Shown here: piece after piece, positions 41,387-50,196 of the stretch | How positions within the stretch are numbered: position 1 is the stretch's first letter | How the letters are laid out: every line of letters begins with the position of its first letter | Assembly: GCA_963814875.1 (NCBI GenBank) | Contig: CAWFFJ010000025.1 | Location: 1 to 64,000 of the forward strand | DNA from: CAVSIS01 sp963814875 | GTDB lineage: Bacteria; Acidobacteriota; Thermoanaerobaculia; Thermoanaerobaculales; Sulfomarinibacteraceae | Length of the DNA stretch: 64,000 nt | Direction of reading: 5' to 3' | Notes under the pieces: generated by a model | Database searches by the model: none | The model's input: only the letters and a program-made list of their open reading frames with translations | Told to the model about the DNA's origin: nothing | Position numbers and translations under genes: made by a program

Positions 41387-43516
41387 ATGATGCCTTCGCG
41401 CATCGGACGGTACCGGGTCGACGAGTGCCTCGGCCGCGGTGGCATGGGCGAGGTCTGGAAGGCCTGGGACGAGGGCCTCGACCGGTGGGTCGCGATCAAG
41501 TCGCTGATCCCGGGGATGCTGTCCGCCGAGCGGCGGGAGGGCCTCAAGCAGGAAGCGCGCGCGGTCGCAGCCCTCAGTCACCCAGCGATCGCTCAGATCT
41601 ACGACATCGTGAGCGAGGACGGTGCCGACTACCTGGTGCTCGAGTTCGTCGAGGGAACCAACCTCGGCAAAGCACTCCACGAAGGCCGGCTTCCGACCGC
41701 CACTGCGCTGCGGCTCGCGGCCGATGTCGCCGGAGGCCTCGCCGCCGCCCACGAGCGCGGCATCGTCCACCGTGATCTCAAACCCGAGAACGTGGTGATG
41801 ACCCCGGACGGCCGCGCGAAGATTCTCGACTTCGGTCTCGCCCGCCTGATCGCCGCCGGCGCTCCGGCCGCGGCCGAGGGCGGGTTCGGGGGCACCCTGA
41901 GCGCGATGTCGCCGGAGCAGGTCGAGCGACGCGCGCTCGACCAGCGCACCGACCTGTTCTCCCTCGGCAGCCTGATGTACGAGATGCTGACCGGCCAGCA
42001 CCCGTTCAAGGCGGGCTTCCCGATCGAGACCATGCACCGGATCTCGCACTTCCAGCCGCCCCGGGTGGACGAGGTCGACCCGGCTCTGCCGGCGGAGTTG
42101 GGGGCTCTCGTCGAGCGCCTGCTGGCCAAGGCGGCGGAGGACCGCCCGACCGGTGCGGGCGAGGTGGCTCGGGAGCTGCAGCAGATCCTGCCCCAGGTCG
42201 AGCCCTCCGCCCCGGCCAGAGCGGCCCCACGCCGCCGCCGCTGGTGGCTCGCGGCCGCCGCGGCGGTCGTGGCCGCCGCGGCCGGGCTCGGCATGTGGTG
42301 GCAGAGCACGCGGGCCGCCGAGCCGCTCTACGTCGCGGTGCTGCGGCCCGAGGCCGAGGCGCCCGAAGGCGGCGAGATGCTCGCCTCCGCGGTGCGATTG
42401 GCGGAGATGAACGCCCTCGCCGGCCTCGACGGGGTCTACGTGTTGGGCGCCAACGAGGTCGATGGGATCTCGGGGCCGCCGGCTCGGGTTGCCGCGGCGG
42501 TCGGCGCGGGCGACCTGCTCGCAGCGCGCGTCCGCCAGACGGATTCACTCGCCCGGGTCGAGCTGACCCGTTACGCGGCCGACGGGCGCGTGGTGTGGAC
42601 CGACGCCTTCGACGCGCCCGCCGACGACTTCCAGCTCCTGGTCGAGACCACGGCCGCGCACCTGGTCCGCGGCTACGGCTCGCACCGGCCGCGGCGCGGG
42701 GCCTTCACCGACAGCGCCAGCCCGGAGGCGTACCGCGAGTTCCTCGAGCTCCGCCAGGAGGTCCAGCACCCGCCCAAGGACCTGTCATGGCCGGCGATCC
42801 TCGACCGACTGACTTCGCTGCGCGAGCGGGCGCCCGAGCTGCTCAACATCCACCTGCTCGAGGCCTCGGTGGCGCGCTACCTCTACGAGTCGACCCGCGA
42901 GCCGGGCTACCTCGAGCGCGCCGACGCCGCGGTCGCGGCGGCCCGCAAGCTCGCCCCCGAGGACCCGCGGCCCCTGATCACCGCGCTCGAGGTCGACCTG
43001 GCGGCGAACCGTCTCGACGCTGCCGAAAGCAAGGTCGCCGAGCTCGCCCGGCTCGCAGCCCTCCAACCCGGAGGTGCTGCTGCAGCGGGCCGCTCTCGCC
43101 GAGCGGCGAGGCGACCTCGGGGCGGCGATCGCGCTGCTCGAGCGCTCTCTGAGCCTGCGCCGCTCGTGGCAGACGCTGCTGGTGCTCGGCAAGGAAGAGG
43201 TCCGCAGCAGCCGCTTCGAGGCCGCCCGGGCATACCTCGAGGAGGCGCTCGCGCTTGCGCCCGGCAACGTCTTCGTCCGCGCCGAGCTGGCGAGCATCGA
43301 GGCCAACCACGGCGACGCCGCACGCGCCGAGGAGCTCTACCTCGAGCTGGTGGCGGACTCGCCGCAGCCGGGCTTCCTGGTCAACCTGGCCCACGCCGAG
43401 ATGCTGCTGGGCCACTACGCCCAGGCCGCGCAGCGGCTCGAGGCGGTGGTCGCCTCCGGCGTCCAACTGCCCTCGGTCGATGTCAACCTGGGCGACTGCT
43501 ACCTGCAGCTCGGTGA
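41387..43516 (+). CDS. Ser/Thr protein kinase with transmembrane segment (frame breaks near 43060)
   Basis: PknB-type kinase at residues ~7-270: GRGGMGEVWKA (glycine loop), VAIKSL (Lys), HRDLKPENVVM (catalytic loop) and ILDFGLARL (DFG). A TM helix (WWLAAAAAVVAAAAGLGMWW) near residue 295 leads to a periplasmic region with an adenylate-cyclase/TolB-like strand pattern (PLYVAVLRPEAEAPEGGEM). TPR-like helices begin around residue 480. Beyond about 43060 the frame turns into Arg/Gly-rich nonsense (AAAAGRSRRAARRPRGG) while the adjacent frame continues the TPRs, so one gene is broken by a frameshift or sequencing error. It lies 43 bp after the response regulator. Confidence 0.8.
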   Translation: MMPSRIGRYRVDECLGRGGMGEVWKAWDEGLDRWVAIKSLIPGMLSAERREGLKQEARAVAALSHPAIAQIYDIVSEDGADYLVLEFVEGTNLGKALHEGRLPTATALRLAADVAGGLAAAHERGIVHRDLKPENVVMTPDGRAKILDFGLARLIAAGAPAAAEGGFGGTLSAMSPEQVERRALDQRTDLFSLGSLMYEMLTGQHPFKAGFPIETMHRISHFQPPRVDEVDPALPAELGALVERLLAKAAEDRPTGAGEVARELQQILPQVEPSAPARAAPRRRRWWLAAAAAVVAAAAGLGMWWQSTRAAEPLYVAVLRPEAEAPEGGEMLASAVRLAEMNALAGLDGVYVLGANEVDGISGPPARVAAAVGAGDLLAARVRQTDSLARVELTRYAADGRVVWTDAFDAPADDFQLLVETTAAHLVRGYGSHRPRRGAFTDSASPEAYREFLELRQEVQHPPKDLSWPAILDRLTSLRERAPELLNIHLLEASVARYLYESTREPGYLERADAAVAAARKLAPEDPRPLITALEVDLAANRLDAAESKVAELARLAALQPGGAAAAGRSRRAARRPRGGDRAARALSEPAPLVADAAGARQGRGPQQPLRGRPGIPRGGARACARQRLRPRRAGEHRGQPRRRRTRRGALPRAGGGLAAAGLPGQPGPRRDAAGPLRPGRAAARGGGRLRRPTALGRCQPGRLLPAAR

Positions 43517-43901
43517 GGGGGCTCGGGCCCGCGAGATGTACCGGACGGTGATCCAGATCACCGATGGGAGCGGTGAGCTGACCGCGGTGGATCTCGGCTT
43601 CCGCGCCCAGGGCCTCGCGCGCTTGGGTCAGGGCGAGGAAGCCGTCGCCACGGTGGAGCGGGCGTTGGCGCTGGCCCCCAACGCTGCCAGTGTCGCCCAC
43701 CACGCGGCGCTGGTCTATGCCCTGGTCGGCGACAACGCGAGGGCGCTCGAGGAAGCACGGCGGGCGCTGGATCTGGGACTCGACCCGCGCTGGTTCGACT
43801 CGCCGTCGTTTGATGGGATCCGGCCACAGATTGGGCTTTCCCGTTCCGATCACGGTACTGGGCGCCCGGGCACAGTTAAGCCCTCCCGCGGATCGGACTG
43901 A
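43074..43901 (+). CDS. TPR-repeat C-terminal part of the kinase gene (shifted frame)
   Basis: Continuation of the kinase protein in the next frame (about SQPSNPEVLLQRAALAERRG onward). Several TPR units follow: AAIALLERSLSLRRSW, AARAYLEEALALAPGN, RAEELYLELVADSP, AAQRLEAVVASGV and AVATVERALALAPNAA. It ends with the DP..DSPSFDGIR pattern often seen at the end of kinase-TPR proteins. It has no ribosome site of its own at the GTG 43074, which supports a single original gene 41387-43901. Confidence 0.65.
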   Translation: MLLQRAALAERRGDLGAAIALLERSLSLRRSWQTLLVLGKEEVRSSRFEAARAYLEEALALAPGNVFVRAELASIEANHGDAARAEELYLELVADSPQPGFLVNLAHAEMLLGHYAQAAQRLEAVVASGVQLPSVDVNLGDCYLQLGEGARAREMYRTVIQITDGSGELTAVDLGFRAQGLARLGQGEEAVATVERALALAPNAASVAHHAALVYALVGDNARALEEARRALDLGLDPRWFDSPSFDGIRPQIGLSRSDHGTGRPGTVKPSRGSD

Positions 43902-43964
43902 TCCCGGGTCGTTGTCAACACTGTCGCTCGGGCCGAGGAGACTCGGGGCCCGGCTAGTCTCGAA

Positions 43965-44036
43965 TCAGTTGCCGCTCGGGGGATTCGGGATGTTGGTCTC
44001 GCCGCCGCCAGCCTTCAGATTGGTCTTCACGTTCAT
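43965..44036 (-). CDS. 23-residue Gly-Gly peptide, candidate exported signal/RiPP precursor
   Basis: Tiny gene with a very good ribosome site (TTGGAGGA, 5-6 bp before ATG 44036). Residues 1-11 are MNVKTNLKAGG, a short basic leader-like stretch ending in a double glycine. Residues 12-23 are GETNIPNPPSGN, a Pro/Asn-rich tail without Cys. The GG fits the cleavage rule of C39 peptidases, and a C39-ABC exporter gene begins 3.5 kb away (47542) past a divergent histidine kinase. A G/C stem lies just past the stop (about 43920-43950), and an unusually AT-rich stretch upstream (44164-44195) could carry its promoter. Alternative: a chance ORF, but the ribosome site and context argue against it. No assay or homology search backs this. 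Confidence 0.5.
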   Translation of the reverse strand: MNVKTNLKAGGGETNIPNPPSGN

Positions 44037-44332
44037 GGCATTCCTCCAATTCGGTTCTTGGCGCCTGCCGGATCGGGCCGACTGTAAGCACCGGGCACGT
44101 CCGCCCGGGCCGCTCTCGCGTCCCTCCGGTCTCGCCGGTTTCTTTGCATCTGATGGGTGAGAGTCTTTAACATACTAATATGCCTAACATAGAGCCTCAG
44201 CTCGAAGCTTGCAATCCCGCCAGATTCGGCGGTCGCGGGAGGGGTAGAATCGAGAGGTGGGTCGCGGCGGTGCGGGCGGAGGTCCTCCGCCTGGCAACCG
44301 CCGAGCGATCCCCGGTGTCGGAGGCGCACCCA

Positions 44333-46150
44333 ATGATCGGGATGCAGTCGCGGAAGAGCCTGACTGGCTGGCTCACCCTTGGCGCCGCTGTGGCGGCAGG
44401 GGTGGCGGCGGCGGTGCTGCTCGCCTCCGCATTCGGCGCTGAGCGTTCGGCACTGCAGCGGCTCGATCAGGTCCAGAGCCTGGCAGCCCTTGGTCGTGCC
44501 CTCGACGAGCTCGCGCCGGCCGCGGCACGTCAGGAGGCGTGGGAGGGTCGTCTGGCGGAGGTCCGCGACCGCCTGCACGACGTGCAGACCGCCGGAGTCG
44601 GTGTGCGCGAGGTCCTGGAGACCGCCGTAAGAGTCGATGCCTTGCTGGCGCAGACCGAGCGCCGGCTGGTCCGCGGGAGCGAAGGATCGGGGGCAGAGGC
44701 TGCCGGTCTGGTGAGCGAGGCCTCGTCGGTCGTGCGGGCAGCCGAGGCACAGCGCCTGAGCGCAGTCGCCGCCGACCTTGATCGCGCTCGTCGCCGGACG
44801 ATCGAAGGAATCGGAGCGGTCCTACTCTCGGTGGTCTTGGCTGCGCTGCTCGCCGCGACGATGTGGAGCCGGATGCGCGGAGCAGTCGCGGAGGAGGGTC
44901 TGCAGCAGCTCTCCTCCCTGCTCGCCGCGGCGGTGCGCAGCACCGAGGAGGGCATCCTCATCACCGACACCGGCGTGACCGGAGACGACCCTCGGATCGT
45001 CTTCCTCAACAGCAGCTTCGGCGACATGATCGGGCGGGTGGTGGACGACCTGGTCGGCAGGCCGCTCAAGATGCTGCGCGAGGTCCACCTCCAGGAGCGC
45101 GAGTTCTCGCTGCTCGAGCACAGCTTCTCGAACAGCCGCTCGGCGACGATGGAGACCGTCCGCTGGCGGGAGGACGGGTCGAGCCTGCACTGCGAGTGGC
45201 ACATCTCGCCGGTGCGGGACGCGGACGGGCGAGTGACGCACTTCGTGTCGGTGCTCCGCGACATCACCGAGCGGCGCCAACACGAGGCCGCGTTGGAGCG
45301 CACGGCGAGAGAGCTGGCGGACGCGAACCGCAAGCTCAGGGAGAACCAGGCGCAGCTGGTCCAGTCCGAGAAGATGGCTTTTCTCGGTCAGCTCGCGGCC
45401 GGAGTGGCGCACGAGATCAACAACCCGGTCGGCTACGTGATGAGCAACCTCGAGACCGTTGGCGAGGATGTCGAGCGGCTGGCGGTGCGCCTCGCCAACG
45501 CTCCCGGAGACACGAACAACGGCGTCAACGTTGCGGAGCTGCGCGAGATGCTGTCGGAGTCCCGCAGCGGGCTCGAGCAGGTGCGGGACATCGTCGCACG
45601 ACTGAAGAACTTCGCGCGCCCGGACGACGCCGCCCCCGAGCTTGCGAACCTCAACCAGCTCGTCGAAGGGTCGCTCCGCATTGTGTGGAACGAGCTAAAG
45701 CACAAGTGCACGGTTCAAAAGCACTTTGCAGAGCTTCCCGAGATCGTGTGCCGGCCCGGTCAGCTGAGCCAGGTGTTCACCAACCTGTTGATGAACGCCG
45801 CGCAGGCGATCCCCGACCAGGGGATCATCACGCTCGCGTCCGCAGTCGAAGACGGCGAGCTGGTGATCTCGGTGACCGATACCGGCGTCGGCATCCCCCG
45901 TGAGCACATGGCAGAGCTGTTCACACCCTTCTTCACCACCAAACCGGTCGGCCAGGGGACCGGCCTCGGTCTGGCGGTCTCCTACGGCATCGTCACTGCT
46001 CACGGCGGACGGATTGAGGTCCACTCCAGCCCCGGGTCGGGGAGCAGGTTCACCGTGCGCCTGCCGATGGTGCTGCCCGACGCCGGGGAGCGGTCTTCGG
46101 GTGGCGGTGAGGCCGACGTGGGCGGTGAGGCCCGCGGGGCGTTTGCTTGA
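44333..46150 (+). CDS. membrane PAS histidine kinase
   Basis: A 605-aa sensor kinase. TM1 (~11-33) and TM2 (~159-177) bracket a helical periplasmic sensor. A PAS domain follows (~195-315, EEGILITDTG to VSVLRDITERR), then a coiled coil, HisKA with His360 (LGQLAAGVAHEINNP) and HATPase_c (VFTNLLMNAAQAIPD, VTDTGVGIP, GQGTGLGLAVSYG). ATG 44333 is chosen for GGAGG 8 bp upstream; the open frame back to 44180 lacks domain content. It is divergent from the 23-residue peptide and 222 bp before the exporter operon, so it may sense the exported product. A cognate regulator is not adjacent; the nearest is at 40744. Confidence 0.85.
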   Translation: MIGMQSRKSLTGWLTLGAAVAAGVAAAVLLASAFGAERSALQRLDQVQSLAALGRALDELAPAAARQEAWEGRLAEVRDRLHDVQTAGVGVREVLETAVRVDALLAQTERRLVRGSEGSGAEAAGLVSEASSVVRAAEAQRLSAVAADLDRARRRTIEGIGAVLLSVVLAALLAATMWSRMRGAVAEEGLQQLSSLLAAAVRSTEEGILITDTGVTGDDPRIVFLNSSFGDMIGRVVDDLVGRPLKMLREVHLQEREFSLLEHSFSNSRSATMETVRWREDGSSLHCEWHISPVRDADGRVTHFVSVLRDITERRQHEAALERTARELADANRKLRENQAQLVQSEKMAFLGQLAAGVAHEINNPVGYVMSNLETVGEDVERLAVRLANAPGDTNNGVNVAELREMLSESRSGLEQVRDIVARLKNFARPDDAAPELANLNQLVEGSLRIVWNELKHKCTVQKHFAELPEIVCRPGQLSQVFTNLLMNAAQAIPDQGIITLASAVEDGELVISVTDTGVGIPREHMAELFTPFFTTKPVGQGTGLGLAVSYGIVTAHGGRIEVHSSPGSGSRFTVRLPMVLPDAGERSSGGGEADVGGEARGAFA

Positions 46151-46372
46151 CCTGTCGGTGAGCGGTCGATAGCATCGGCTGCGTTCACCTGCGCTTTCGA
46201 TCGATCCGAAGCATGAAGGCGAGCCTGCACTCCTCCCGGCGTCCCAGAGGCGGGCACCGTTCCGGCCCGCGGTACGGCTCCATTTACGGCATGCGGCACG
46301 CGGTCGGCGACGTGCTTGAAGGGGCCGAGGAGGTGCGCGTTCCGCCGCCCCGCGGGCAGGGTGTGGCGGGGC

Positions 46373-47545
46373 ATGCAAGCTGACTTTGCCGCAACGGCTC
46401 GCGCACTGCGCGAGGACGGCCCGGGACGGCGCGGGTGGTGGACGGCTGTGGCGATCGTCTTGTTGGTGCTGTGGGTGATGTGGCTCGTCCTCGCCAGGAT
46501 TGGTGTCTGGGCGATCAGTGACGAGGCCCGGCTCGAGCGCACGGACCGCGAGCACCCGGTCGAGTCGCCGGTGCTCGGCGAGGTGGCGGCGGTTCGGGTG
46601 ACTCTTGGCGAGCGGGTCGCAGCGGGCCAGGTCCTGGTGGAGCTGGATGCGCAGCGCGAGCGCCGTACACTCGACGAGGCCGAGGCGCGGCGGGCGGCCC
46701 TCGCCGTGCAGCTCGACGCCCTTGTCCGCGAGCTGGGCGAGAGCCATCAGGCGTTGGAGGCGGCGCGGCGCGGGGTCAAAGACGAGCTTTCGGAAGTTCG
46801 TGAGCGACTTGCCGAGGCTACGGCGGCGGCCGATCTCGCGAGCGCCGATGCCGCCCGGATTCGTTCCCTGGCGAACCAGGGGATCGTCGGCGGCGCCGAG
46901 GTCGAGGCGGCGGCGGCCGCGGCCGAGCAGCGGCGCGCGGTCCGGGCTGCGCTCGCGCGGCAGCTCGAGCGGGTCGAGTGGGAACGACGCGCTGAGCTCG
47001 ACGATCGCGAGGCCGATCTCCTCGAACGGGAGCGCGAGGCCGCGAGGCTGCGCGGGGAGATCGAGGCTGCGGCGGCTGCCGAGGGCCGCCTCCGTCGCGA
47101 GGCCGACCGGCTCGAGCTTCGGGCTCCGGTCGCCGGTGTCGTCGCCCAGCTCAGCGACCGGCCACCGGGCAGCGTGGTCAACGAGGGTGATCTGGTGGCG
47201 ACCGTGCTTCCCGAGGGCGCCGTGCGAGCAGTCGCGATGTTCTCTCCCGCAGAGGCATTGGGCCGGATCCGGTCGGGCCAGCGCGCCCGGCTGCGGTTGA
47301 AGGGTTTCCCGTGGACGCGATTCGGAACGCTGGCGGCCAAGGTGACAGGAGTCGCCGCGGCGCCTGGCGGTGAAGGCGTCAGGGTCGAGCTCGAGCTGAC
47401 GGGGGATGCCGGGCCACCCGTGGAGCACGGCCTGCCGGCCTCGGTCGAGGTCGAGGTCGAACGGGCCTCTCCGTGGCGGCTTCTGCTCGAGGCGGCCGGC
47501 CGGTGGGTGGCGCCCGCGCCGGACCGTACGGCTCCGACGTCGTGA
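46373..47545 (+). CDS. HlyD-type membrane fusion protein of peptide exporter
   Basis: A 390-aa periplasmic adaptor. An N-terminal TM helix (AVAIVLLVLWVMWLVLARIGVW) precedes the half-lipoyl motif SPVLGEVAAVRVTLGERVAAGQVLVELD. A long Glu/Arg/Ala-rich coiled coil (~95-250) follows, then the return lipoyl half (LELRAPVAGVVAQLSDRPPGSVVNEGDLVATVLPEG). ATG 46373 follows GGCGGGG. The stop overlaps the GTG of the C39-ABC gene. Together with the two following ABC genes it forms a type 1-like or NHLM-style peptide export unit; no outer-membrane partner is adjacent. Confidence 0.85.
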   Translation: MQADFAATARALREDGPGRRGWWTAVAIVLLVLWVMWLVLARIGVWAISDEARLERTDREHPVESPVLGEVAAVRVTLGERVAAGQVLVELDAQRERRTLDEAEARRAALAVQLDALVRELGESHQALEAARRGVKDELSEVRERLAEATAAADLASADAARIRSLANQGIVGGAEVEAAAAAAEQRRAVRAALARQLERVEWERRAELDDREADLLEREREAARLRGEIEAAAAAEGRLRREADRLELRAPVAGVVAQLSDRPPGSVVNEGDLVATVLPEGAVRAVAMFSPAEALGRIRSGQRARLRLKGFPWTRFGTLAAKVTGVAAAPGGEGVRVELELTGDAGPPVEHGLPASVEVEVERASPWRLLLEAAGRWVAPAPDRTAPTS

Positions 47546-50196
47546 CGCGCACCACCACCGTTCGTCGGCGGCTTCTCGCGCCCGAGATCCTCCAGGGTTC
47601 GGCGATGGACTGCGGTCCTGCCGCGCTCGCTTGCCTGCTCGGAGGTTTCGGCATCCCGGCCGACCTCGGCCGGCTTCGCGAGGCCTGTCAGACCGATGTC
47701 GACGGCACCTCGATCGACGCCGTCGAGGAGCTCGCGATCGAGCTCGGCCTCGACGCGGCGCAGGTGATGGTCCCGGTCGATCACATCCCGCTCGCATCGG
47801 CGGGCGCCGTCCCTGCCGTCCTGGTCGTCGACACGCCCAGCGGCGGACTGCACTTCGTAGTGATCTGGCGCCGCCATGGCGGTTTCGCCCAGGTCATGGA
47901 CCCGCAGATCGGGCGCCGCTGGATCGGATGGCGGGAGTTGCTCGGGCGGGCCCATCGCCACCGCCTCGGCGTCTCAGCCCAAGCCTGGCGGGAGTGGGCC
48001 GGCAGCAACGACTCCCTGGGGCCGCTCCAGGAGCGGATCATCCGGCTCGGATGTGCGCGCCGTTGTGCCGCGTCCGCGATCGAGGGTGCGGCCGCCGACC
48101 CGGGCTGGCGTGGTCTCGCCCGGCTGGACGCCGCCGTGCGGATGGTCGCAGACGGGTTGGAGAGCCGGCAAGTTGGCCGGGGTGTGGAGGCCCGCCGCCT
48201 GCTGGAGCACCTGACGGCGCCGACAACTTCGGACGATGCGATCCCGGAGGGCTACTGGTCGGTCCGTGCGGTGGCCGACGCCGGTGACCGGCTGTGGCTC
48301 GAGGGGGCAGTTCTGGTGCGGGTGCGGGGGCATCGCCCGGAGGGGGCGCCGACCTCCGATCGTGCCCGGCCCGATCTGGAGCGAGCACGGCACGCCGCCG
48401 GGCCGGGGCCGCTCAGGGCGCTCGCGAGACTGCTCGTCGCCGACGGCGTCCGTTCGTTCGTCCTGGTCGCAGTCGCGCTCGCGGTCGCGGCCGGCGCAGT
48501 GGTGATCGAGGCGCTGCTGCTGCGCACCCTGCTCGAGCTGTCGGTTGTACTGAGGCCGCCTCCCCAGCGCCTTGTGGGGGTCGCGGCGGTGCTCGCATTC
48601 CTTGCCGGCATGGCGATGCTCGAGCCGCCGGTCACCGCCGCGCTGCTCGCCGCGGGCCGCCGGCTCGAGACGGGACTTCGCGTCGCTTGGCTGACCAAGC
48701 TGCCCCTCCTCGGCGAGCGCTACATGCGCACCCGGCCGGCCGCGGACATGGCCGAGCGGGTGCACGGGCTGCATCATCTGCGCTCGCTGCCGCTGCTGGC
48801 CGGTCGTGCGCTCGAGGTCGCGTTGCAGCTCCTGTTGACCGCCGGCGCGCTGATCTGGCTCGACCCTGCCGGTGCGCCCCTGGTCGTGCTCGCCGCGGCA
48901 GCAGCCCTTGTGGTGCCCATCGTCGGGCTCCCGCTGCTCGGCGAGCGCGAGCTGCGGGTCCGGGTGCATTCGGCGGCGCTGATCGGGCTGGCGCTGGACG
49001 CGCTACGCGGCTCGACGACGATCCGGGTCCACAACGGCCACGCCGCGATCGTCCGCGAGCACGAGGACCGTCTCGCGGGGTGGCGCCGAGCGCGGCTCGA
49101 GCTCGTCGATCTCGGGTGGGGTCTCGAGCTGGGCCACCTCTCGCTTGCCTTCGCGGCATCGGGGTGGCTGGTGGTCGACCATCTCGGACGACGTGGCGCC
49201 ACGCCCGCCGTGCTCTTGCTGGTCTACTGGGCGCTCCGCCTGCCGGTACTGGCAGAGGTCTTCGGCCGGCACCTCCGCGAGCTGCCGCTGTACCGGAGCA
49301 TCGCCACGCGGGTCCTCGAACCGCTCGGCGCCCCCGAGGAGGAGCTGGGCGACGTCTGCCGCCACACCATCGCAGCGTCCGGGGAGACTCGAACCTCGGG
49401 GGTCGAGGCGTGGTTCGAGGGCGTGACGGTCCACGTGGCGGGACGCGAGATCCTGCACGGTGTCGAGCTCCGGCTCGAGGCCGGTACCTCTCTGGCGCTC
49501 GTCGGCCCTTCCGGAGCCGGCAAGTCGACGCTGCTGGGCCTGCTCCTGGGGCGACATCGTCCGTCGTCAGGCCGACTCTCGGTCGATGGGCAGGCGATAG
49601 ACGGCCGCGTTGTCGCCGAGCTGCGTCGGGAGACCGCATGGGTCGATCCTGAGGCTCGTCTGTGGGACCGGTCGTTGCTTGCGAACCTCTATTACGGCGC
49701 CGAGCCGGGTGCGACACGACCTCTTGCCGACGTGCTCGAGGCGGCCGGACTCGATCGGTGGCTCGCGGGGTTCCGGGAAGGGCTGCAGACGCGGGTCGGT
49801 GACGGCGGGTCGCTGCTCTCGGGAACCGAGGGGAGCGCGGCCCGGCTCGGGCGTGCACTGGTGCGCGAACGTGTGCGTCTCGTCCTGGTCGACGAGGCGC
49901 TGCGCGGGCTGGATCGCAACCTTCGACGCACCCTGCTCGGCCGGCTTCGCTCCTGGTGGCCCGATGCCACCTTGATCGCCGTGACCCACGATCTCGATGA
50001 GCTCGACCTGTTCGACCGCGTCGCGGTACTGGAGGAGGGACGCCTGGTCGAGGACGGGTCGGTTGCCGGGCTTGCCGCCCGCCCGGGCTCGCGCCTCGCG
50101 GCGATGCTGGAGGTCTCCGTCGACGTCACCGAAACCACCTGGCAGAGGCTGGCGCTGGACGGGGGCAGGCTGGTCCCCGACAGAGGCCCGGCATGA
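47542..50196 (+). CDS. C39 peptidase-ABC transporter, active subunit
   Basis: An 884-aa bacteriocin-type exporter. The N-terminal C39 protease has Cys24 in QGSAMDCGPAAL, His104 in GGLHFVV and Asp120 in VMDPQIG, so the triad is complete. A ~130-residue spacer leads to the six-helix membrane domain (~300-580). In the nucleotide-binding domain Walker A is GPSGAGKS (~655) and Walker B LVLVDEALRGLD (~783), with the catalytic Glu present. The signature is altered, LLSGTEGSAARLGRAL in place of LSGGQ. It should cleave leaders after Gly-Gly and export the product. GTG 47542 overlaps the HlyD stop; the 3' end overlaps the next gene (ATGA). Confidence 0.88.
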   Translation: MTRTTTVRRRLLAPEILQGSAMDCGPAALACLLGGFGIPADLGRLREACQTDVDGTSIDAVEELAIELGLDAAQVMVPVDHIPLASAGAVPAVLVVDTPSGGLHFVVIWRRHGGFAQVMDPQIGRRWIGWRELLGRAHRHRLGVSAQAWREWAGSNDSLGPLQERIIRLGCARRCAASAIEGAAADPGWRGLARLDAAVRMVADGLESRQVGRGVEARRLLEHLTAPTTSDDAIPEGYWSVRAVADAGDRLWLEGAVLVRVRGHRPEGAPTSDRARPDLERARHAAGPGPLRALARLLVADGVRSFVLVAVALAVAAGAVVIEALLLRTLLELSVVLRPPPQRLVGVAAVLAFLAGMAMLEPPVTAALLAAGRRLETGLRVAWLTKLPLLGERYMRTRPAADMAERVHGLHHLRSLPLLAGRALEVALQLLLTAGALIWLDPAGAPLVVLAAAAALVVPIVGLPLLGERELRVRVHSAALIGLALDALRGSTTIRVHNGHAAIVREHEDRLAGWRRARLELVDLGWGLELGHLSLAFAASGWLVVDHLGRRGATPAVLLLVYWALRLPVLAEVFGRHLRELPLYRSIATRVLEPLGAPEEELGDVCRHTIAASGETRTSGVEAWFEGVTVHVAGREILHGVELRLEAGTSLALVGPSGAGKSTLLGLLLGRHRPSSGRLSVDGQAIDGRVVAELRRETAWVDPEARLWDRSLLANLYYGAEPGATRPLADVLEAAGLDRWLAGFREGLQTRVGDGGSLLSGTEGSAARLGRALVRERVRLVLVDEALRGLDRNLRRTLLGRLRSWWPDATLIAVTHDLDELDLFDRVAVLEEGRLVEDGSVAGLAARPGSRLAAMLEVSVDVTETTWQRLALDGGRLVPDRGPA

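Noticed and set aside
46213..46383. 56-codon ORF with an internal Gly-Gly just before the HlyD gene, a possible second precursor peptide
   Set aside because: No ribosome site, uneven composition, and it runs through the start region of the adaptor gene; likely chance.
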